A stretch of DNA of 64,000 bases from Pelodera strongyloides (taxonomy: Eukaryota > Nematoda > Chromadorea > Rhabditida > Rhabditidae), in assembly GCA_036852015.1 (NCBI GenBank), contig JAANDG010000100.1, positions 248,001 to 312,000 on the forward strand, given 5' to 3'. Positions 58,501 to 64,000 of this stretch are shown one piece after another (position 1 is the stretch's first letter; every line of letters begins with the position of its first letter). The position numbers and the translations under genes were made by a program. The notes under the pieces were generated by a model. That model saw only the letters and a list, made by a program, of their open reading frames with translations, ran no database searches and was not told where the DNA came from.

Positions 58501-60866
58501 ACCTCTGAGCAAAGTACTTCTCACCTCTCTTTGAAAACAGCAGAGGAAACAGTGGGTACCTCAGCCTCTACCGAAATCCTTGCACCGCCTGATGCCACAT
58601 TACCTACGTCCTCTCACCCGTCCTCAGAACTTGCGAAGTCAACCACTGTTTCGACGACAACAACTTTCATCTCAAGTGATTCCAAGACGATAATCGTGGA
58701 TTCCACATCGGCAAAGAATCCAACTGAAGAACCCGTCTCGGAAAAAACGACCGAAGGTAGAACATCGGCCGCGCCCTCAACGAAATTGAAAACTTCGTCG
58801 TCTGCACTGTACTCAACGGTCACACCCAGCCCAATGGAAACGGAAACCACGATGATGTCAACCAGAACGACTGTGAGTTATTGTTTTTATTCACCCCTAA
58901 AACACAATAATAAGTTTTTATTCACCCCTCCTATATGTTTTTATTCACCCCTAAATCACAATAATAGGACGCCTTATCCATTTAATTTATCTTACTATGA
59001 GACTAACTAACTTCATGCAGGAGAAGCCACACGGTTATGAAACTTCTGGATCAGATTCCGCAGGATCAAAAGCAACCACAATGAACGAAGCCACCGAAAC
59101 AAGCCGCCCACTTACGACCGTAATTTTCTGATTATTATCACATTGTATGATTGCTATTAAATATTATGATTATTATTAAATATTATGATGATGATTAAAT
59201 CATTATTAATAAATAATATTATTAAATTTTAGGATCCAGCGACCGTTGTCTTCACAATGGAAACGAAAGTTTATTCTACAGAACGAACCCCAACGACGCA
59301 TCTGCAATCCAAGGCATCGCTGTCCAGTGTGTCTTTGCCTGCCGAACCTTCAGCGACAAGTCTTCCTTCACAAACTAAACCGCAAACAACGGAAACCACA
59401 GTTGAGAGTCTTACACCAACTTCTTCTACTGCCGAAACTCAGTCGTCCGACAAGATCGCCCACCCATCTTCAACAGTCGAAACGGATCCGACAGAAACCA
59501 AACCCAAGGAGACCACCTCAATCAGGACGACGACGACAACGACGACGACAAAAACAATGGCAATCTCGGTCAGTGACAAGACTGCAGGAATAAGTGATTC
59601 TTCATGGTCAGCAACTCTTGTTCCCGGCAGCTCTGAGGCTACTTCACGTGTAACCAAGGTAATGGATGAGATGGACGACACCTCTACCTCCCCGCGTCAA
59701 GGAGAAACAACAGCGATAGGAACAACGGTTGAAACTTCAACAACCGAATCCCGAAGCAGAACAACGATGACAACTAAGGAAACCGAAGCGCTGGAAACCG
59801 TAACGAGTTCCGCGAAGGGCACTGCAAGCACCGTACCCTCAACTGTGCCCGAGGACCTGACCAAAACGTCTTCTCTAGAGTCAAGCAGATGGCGGGAAGC
59901 CACAACGAAATCCATGAAAACCCCAACAAGCGCAGCTGGATCCTCCTCTGCATCACGCACGAGCTCTTCAACAAAAGCGACCGAAGCAGGCAAGCAGCAG
60001 ACCCCGCAACCGACGTCGGCCACATCGGCTGCAACTTCACCGACCATGGAAAAGGCCTCCGCACCTGCTGAACCAGCAAAGACCACTCCAAAATCAACTC
60101 CAAAGAGTTCTGCCTCGTCTGTATCAAGCTCGAAATCGTCCTCAACGAAACCCTCTGATACTGAGTTCAGCACCACTATGGATGAGATTACGAAGATCAC
60201 TAAATCGATTCTTTCAAAGCTCTCCACCCCAAAGCCGCACACCAGCGAAGCAGAAAAGACCGAGACCACTGCTGAGCCCACGCCGTCGCCGATGACAACC
60301 GTGACTACCTACGTGACCACCACCAAGAAACCAGTGGTGATTCTGGAAACGACCGCCGACCAGTCTCTGACCACCCAACTCCCCGGAAATGTAAGTTTCT
60401 TTTCCTTGTTGTATGTCTCTCACTTTTGAAGCGCTAATTAGGCTACTACACCTGTTTATTACACCAGCGCTTTTTTCATAAAAGTAGTGCAATGTTTTAT
60501 ATTTCCATAGGTTTCAGCAGATTCAACTGAAGTAAAATTGATGCGGCTAATCACACCAAAATATCTACAATATGAAGTATTCTTTCAGGTGACCTTCATC
60601 AGCATCCACACCACGAACGCGCCTACCACGGAAAGTAAGTGGTCATTCTGTTTTTTTTTCGCAGTACAAGGTGTTACAGTAGAGAACAAATAAGGTAACT
60701 GCCGACACGCATTGTCAAGCGCAACCAATAGAAGGTATTATTCTCAGCTCCATCATACTGCCAGCAACCTTGCCCCGACCACTTCTGGGACTCCGGTGAC
60801 ATGTGCTTCCTCGTCGTCCCCTGGCAACAATCCGTCTCGTACATCAGAGCAATCAGCTACTGCCAG
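55534..60866 (+). CDS. Ser/Thr-rich mucin-like protein with the start of a C-type lectin domain (3' end missing)
   Basis: The exons are 55534-55618, 57595-57737, 57960-58035, 58256-58872, 59021-59119, 59233-60390, 60589-60634 and 60748-60866, with phase kept at all seven junctions, giving at least 780 residues. The N-terminus has a signal-peptide or anchor (TIRLLLMFGLTILIAG). Exon 2 is a small cysteine-rich region (FATCYSCYDKGTLEEHC, KIGKCLML). Exons 3-7 form a long threonine/serine/proline-rich tract (TTSTTLLHRTTQ; SSSASRTSSSTKAT) expected to be heavily O-glycosylated. Exon 8 begins a C-type lectin fold: CQQPCPDHFWDSGDMCFLV, then SYIRAISYCQ, i.e. the first cysteines, the W and the A-x-x-YC helix. 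The carbohydrate-binding end is not seen; a retrotransposon begins 170 bases downstream. Mucin plus CTLD suggests an extracellular surface or gut-lumen protein. A MITE and a hairpin repeat lie in intron 1. Confidence 0.75.
56103..56510. mobile_element. MITE copy 3, in intron 1 of the mucin/lectin gene
   Basis: It starts TTAAGGGGTCAGGCCCATTT and shares the GATTCCATCTGATTCTCCAT arm and the GATAGATAGTTCGGTATGAC-type core with the copies at 23638 and 24962. The right end is degraded (ATCAGACATCGGAGTCATTT). Confidence 0.8.
56610..56815. repeat. Hairpin repeat with AAAACCGGCCGG arms
   Basis: CGAAATACCGGTCGGTTTTT with GAAACGCAT (56628-56657) is inverted as ATGCGTTTCAAAAACCGGCC and GGTATTTCGC (56763-56792). 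The word TTTCAAAAACCGGCCGGT also occurs at about 45057-45074, next to the inner palindrome of the 44.5-kb element. Confidence 0.6.
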
Positions 60867-61040
60867 GTTAGTGTTTCGACGTTTTGGAACCGATTCGGAG
60901 AAAATTCCCATATTAATACATAGGCTCATTTTGCTTTTAAGCAACAATGTATGATATTCTTTTCTTTATACTTTTTGTTCTCATCATAGAAGTCTTTATA
61001 TTGTGGTTTAAAAATCAGCACATGTCTCCTTATTCAAAGT

Positions 61041-64000
61041 AATGACGTATTTTTATTTATTTATTTATTTATTAAATAACACCGAGGTGTGCATCAAATA
61101 ATATGATGAAGAGAAATCAGTGTAGATATAACGAAACCAGTTGTACTGTAGTCGATTAGCAATCGGGTAAAAGAAAAATGTGAAGGTGTATTATCATACT
61201 CTTCTTGGTCCTGCTTTACATAGTTTTGCAAATATTTCCCCAAATCCTTTGTTATATGGGCGACATTGTATTGTTACCTCAAAAAAATGGGCCACGAGAT
61301 AAGAACTTCACAATTGGGCTTAGGTAAAAGTAACTATTACAACTGAATCTCAAAAACTAGCACAGTGAATACCCTCCACCCGCAGGCAACCTTATGCGCT
61401 ACAATAAAATGTCGCAGCGCCGCAAATGGCTTTTAGTGGATAATCCACTTGATTTTGGGAAACTTTGCAAAACTATGACGAAAAAAGAAAGGCACAAAAT
61501 AACAAAGCACAGTGTTAGAATAAAGACCCGCATCGATATATCCCGCATAATGTTTACAAGAAAAGAAACCAATCGAACAATGAAATACATAAAGCGATTA
61601 AACAAAGATTTGTATTTAATTCTTCTTCGTAGACAGAATAATAGCTTCTTCTTCTTCGTAGTCGAAATCAAATACCAAGGGTAATATGGGTTCCCTACCA
61701 GTTCATTCCATAAACTAAACGAATTATCATTAACGATTCAAAGTAAGGGTATACTCTCGGAAGTTGGATGTAACATCATTTATTTCTAACATCGTAAGTA
61801 GATCATTTCTACCATCATTTCTATCCATTGACTTTAAACGCCGACTAAGAGATTTTGAACTTGGTAATTGTAAAAGTTTGTCTGGGAGTTTGTTTAGCCA
61901 TTTAGCCGTGCGAATAAAGAAACTGTGATAATAAGGATTCAGTTTTGAGAAGGGTACATGCAATTCAAAAGATGAAATACGACCTCTAGTTGGTCTCCAA
62001 GCATAGTATTTACTAAACGAGGTGGAGAGTTCTCCCTTGAGTAACTTGAATGCAAATACAAGGTCTTGCTTTATACGTCGTTGTTGCAGAGATAAAAGGT
62101 TAAACTTACGTAGCCTTTCGCTATAGCAAGGGATCGGAGATTGTCCAAAACATTTTTGAAAGATAATGCGCGTAATACGGGCTTGAACTTTTTCAACTTT
62201 GGTTATGTCTTTCTTTAAGTAAGGGCTCCAAACAACGCTTGCAAATTCAAGGATTGGCCGAACATATGTTTTATATGCTTTCAAGAGTATTAAAGGATTT
62301 CTCTCTTTTATGGTTTTGTTAATCGCAAACCAGGCTCCCATTCCTTTAATACACATTTTGCTTATATGATCGACGTATTGCCAATTGTTTTGCACTTGTA
62401 TGCCAAGATCTCTAATTGTACTAACCGAACCCAACGCAAAATTTTTCACTTCGTAAACATATTTCATGTTATTTTTTCCAAGATATAATACACTGCATTT
62501 TGATTCGGATAATTCGATTTGCCAATCATTGCAAAAATCTGATAGAGCGTTTAAAGAGATTTGGAGTAATTTATGTGCCTCTGATGCATCTTCTCTTTTG
62601 TATTGACAAAACACTTTACAATCATCGGCAAAACACCTTATTGAAATGCTCGGCGAAGTTTTTACTGCCTTTGGGAGGTCGGATATATAGAGTAAAAAGA
62701 GTAGTGGCGCTAAAATTGAACCCTGTGGGACCCCAGAGGGCGCTGCGAATTCACTTGAAAAGGTGCTATTATTTATTTTAACAGAAAAGGTTCTCTGAGA
62801 AAGAAAATCCTTTATCCATTGAACAAGTTGTTCAGGGAATCCCAATTTCCGTAGTTTGAAAACCAATTTTGAGTGGACTACCTTATCAAAAGCCTTTGCT
62901 ATATCCAAATAGACTACATCAATCAATTCCCCTTTTTCGTGAGAAGAAAGCCAGTTTTTCTGGCAATCCAACATCTGTAATTCTACAGATTTTCCTCTAA
63001 TGAACCCATACTGCTCTTCTGGTAAACAGTTTAGTTTCAAAACAAAACGATTTATTTGATTGAGGACAATCATTTCCATTGTTTTACATATAGCGCTATT
63101 TATGGATATTGGCCGAAAATGAACTGGGAGGGTTGGCTTTGAGATCTTTGGCACTGGGGTAACAATAGATTTTCGCCAGTTTGATGGCATTTTACCGGTC
63201 TCAAGAGAAAGATTATAAATATAGGAAAGAGGTTCCGCCAGTTCTCTTTTCAAAGATTTTAAGAAATATTGCGGTATTCCATCAGATGTAATAGAAAAGG
63301 AATTCTTTAATTTTCCCAAGGCTTTATACACTTCATCCGGATAAATAGTAGGTATTTTATGATTTCTGTACGTAGTAGACTTTGTATGCATATATGGCAA
63401 CCACCCATTATCATTTGTAAAGACAGATTTAAATTGACTCCCAATAAGCTCAGCTTTTAGCTGATTGTCATAAACAGTATCTTGTGAATTTGGATCAGTG
63501 ATTACCCCAATATTGCATTTTCCCTTTATACGAGCATTCACATAAGAAAAGAACTTTTTCCCGAATTTATTATCAAAAATTTTCTTTTCCCTGTGAGCGA
63601 AAAACTTTTGGAGCGCCTTTTCTAAATTGCAGTTTATGTTTCTCATGATAGCTGAGTTTGCAACCGATGGATTTTGTCTATTGATAAGGAATAAACGACG
63701 TTTATGATAAAGCATATTCTTTATATATGCAGGAAATTTTGTTATTTGCAATTCATGATACCTGATTGGGACAAATTCTCCTATTAAATAACGGAGATAC
63801 TCAGTTAATTTCTGTTCCAAATCATTTACATCAAGATAATATCCAAAGAAGTTTTCCCAATCTATTGATAAAGCTCTCGTGATTGAAGACCAGTCTGCAT
63901 TTTTGAAATCAAGAATTGGTGTTCTCTTAGATAAAAGACTGGGTGAAAAGTTTACATTGAAAGTTATTGTATTGTGATCAGACGTACCAATGGCGGGCTC
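61041..64000 (-). mobile_element. Non-LTR retrotransposon B, open frame running off the window
   Basis: The frame is open from TAA at 61730 up to 64000 (about 757 codons) and continues beyond the window. At its upstream end it shows the last endonuclease motif (GTSDHNTITFNV), then RT blocks TPVPKISKPTLPVHFRPISI, YLDIAKAFDKVVH, GVPQGSILAPLLFLLYISD and the catalytic FADDCKVF. Element A is a close relative throughout. No stop or frameshift was seen in the visible part, so this copy is young and may be intact. The 3' end has GGTGTGCATC and a (TTTA)n tail at about 61046-61075. It lies in the antisense direction in the 3' part of the mucin/lectin gene. Confidence 0.92.

Noticed and set aside
59697..60281. 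194-codon minus ORF and other ORFs overlapping 58.2-60.4 kb
   Set aside because: Shadows of the threonine/serine-rich mucin exons in other frames.

Overview
The window looks like eukaryotic, nematode DNA, most likely a rhabditid close to Caenorhabditis. The reasons are many short introns with TTTCAG or TTTTAG acceptors, a p66/GATAD2 (DCP-66-like) gene, and secreted-protein families typical of nematodes: PAN_3/CW-type, threonine-rich CMRTxPPEE-type, and a mucin with a C-type lectin start. No bacterial operons, phage genes, CRISPR arrays or rRNA genes were seen. I rebuilt gene models by hand from splice sites and phase. Where I give exon lists, the exon lengths keep the frame at every junction.

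Layout. 0-15 kb is the gene-dense part: a terminal exon of an upstream gene (142-291), a 24-exon gene for an EGF-like multi-pass membrane protein (1251-7770, +), a small membrane ORF (8544-8822, +), the p66/GATAD2 gene of the NuRD complex (9170-12490, -), and, divergent from it, a lysine/glutamate-rich gene (12608-14949, +) whose frame is broken at a 41-A run. 15-34 kb is mostly repeats: two large foldback elements, several inverted-repeat elements and MITEs, a 16-bp minisatellite that changes steadily along its length, an orphan terminal exon (27753-27905, -), and a non-LTR retrotransposon (29.3-32.6 kb, -) broken by a TTAN-flanked MITE. A small cysteine-rich secreted gene may lie at 17.2-17.9 kb (-).

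34-51 kb mixes small genes with repeats: an isolated signal-peptide exon (34158), a four-exon threonine-rich secreted protein (36318-39017, +), uncharacterised exons at 39.6-40.6 kb (-), a second non-LTR element (42.3-43.9 kb, +), and a seven-exon secreted PAN_3/CW-like protein (45599-47690, -). 52-61 kb is one large gene: a TATA-box promoter and 5' UTR exon near 52.2 kb, a 3-kb inverted array of about 288-bp units each with a tRNA-like pol III promoter, then eight coding exons of a Ser/Thr-rich mucin that begins a C-type lectin domain at 60.8 kb. A third non-LTR retrotransposon (61.0-64.0 kb, -) follows and runs off the end.

Most striking is the inverted tRNA-like array in the 5' UTR intron of the mucin/lectin gene, flanked by a 13-bp direct repeat that duplicates the 3' splice site. 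Also notable are unrelated families of short elements that share one design, namely a short monomer repeated in both orientations.
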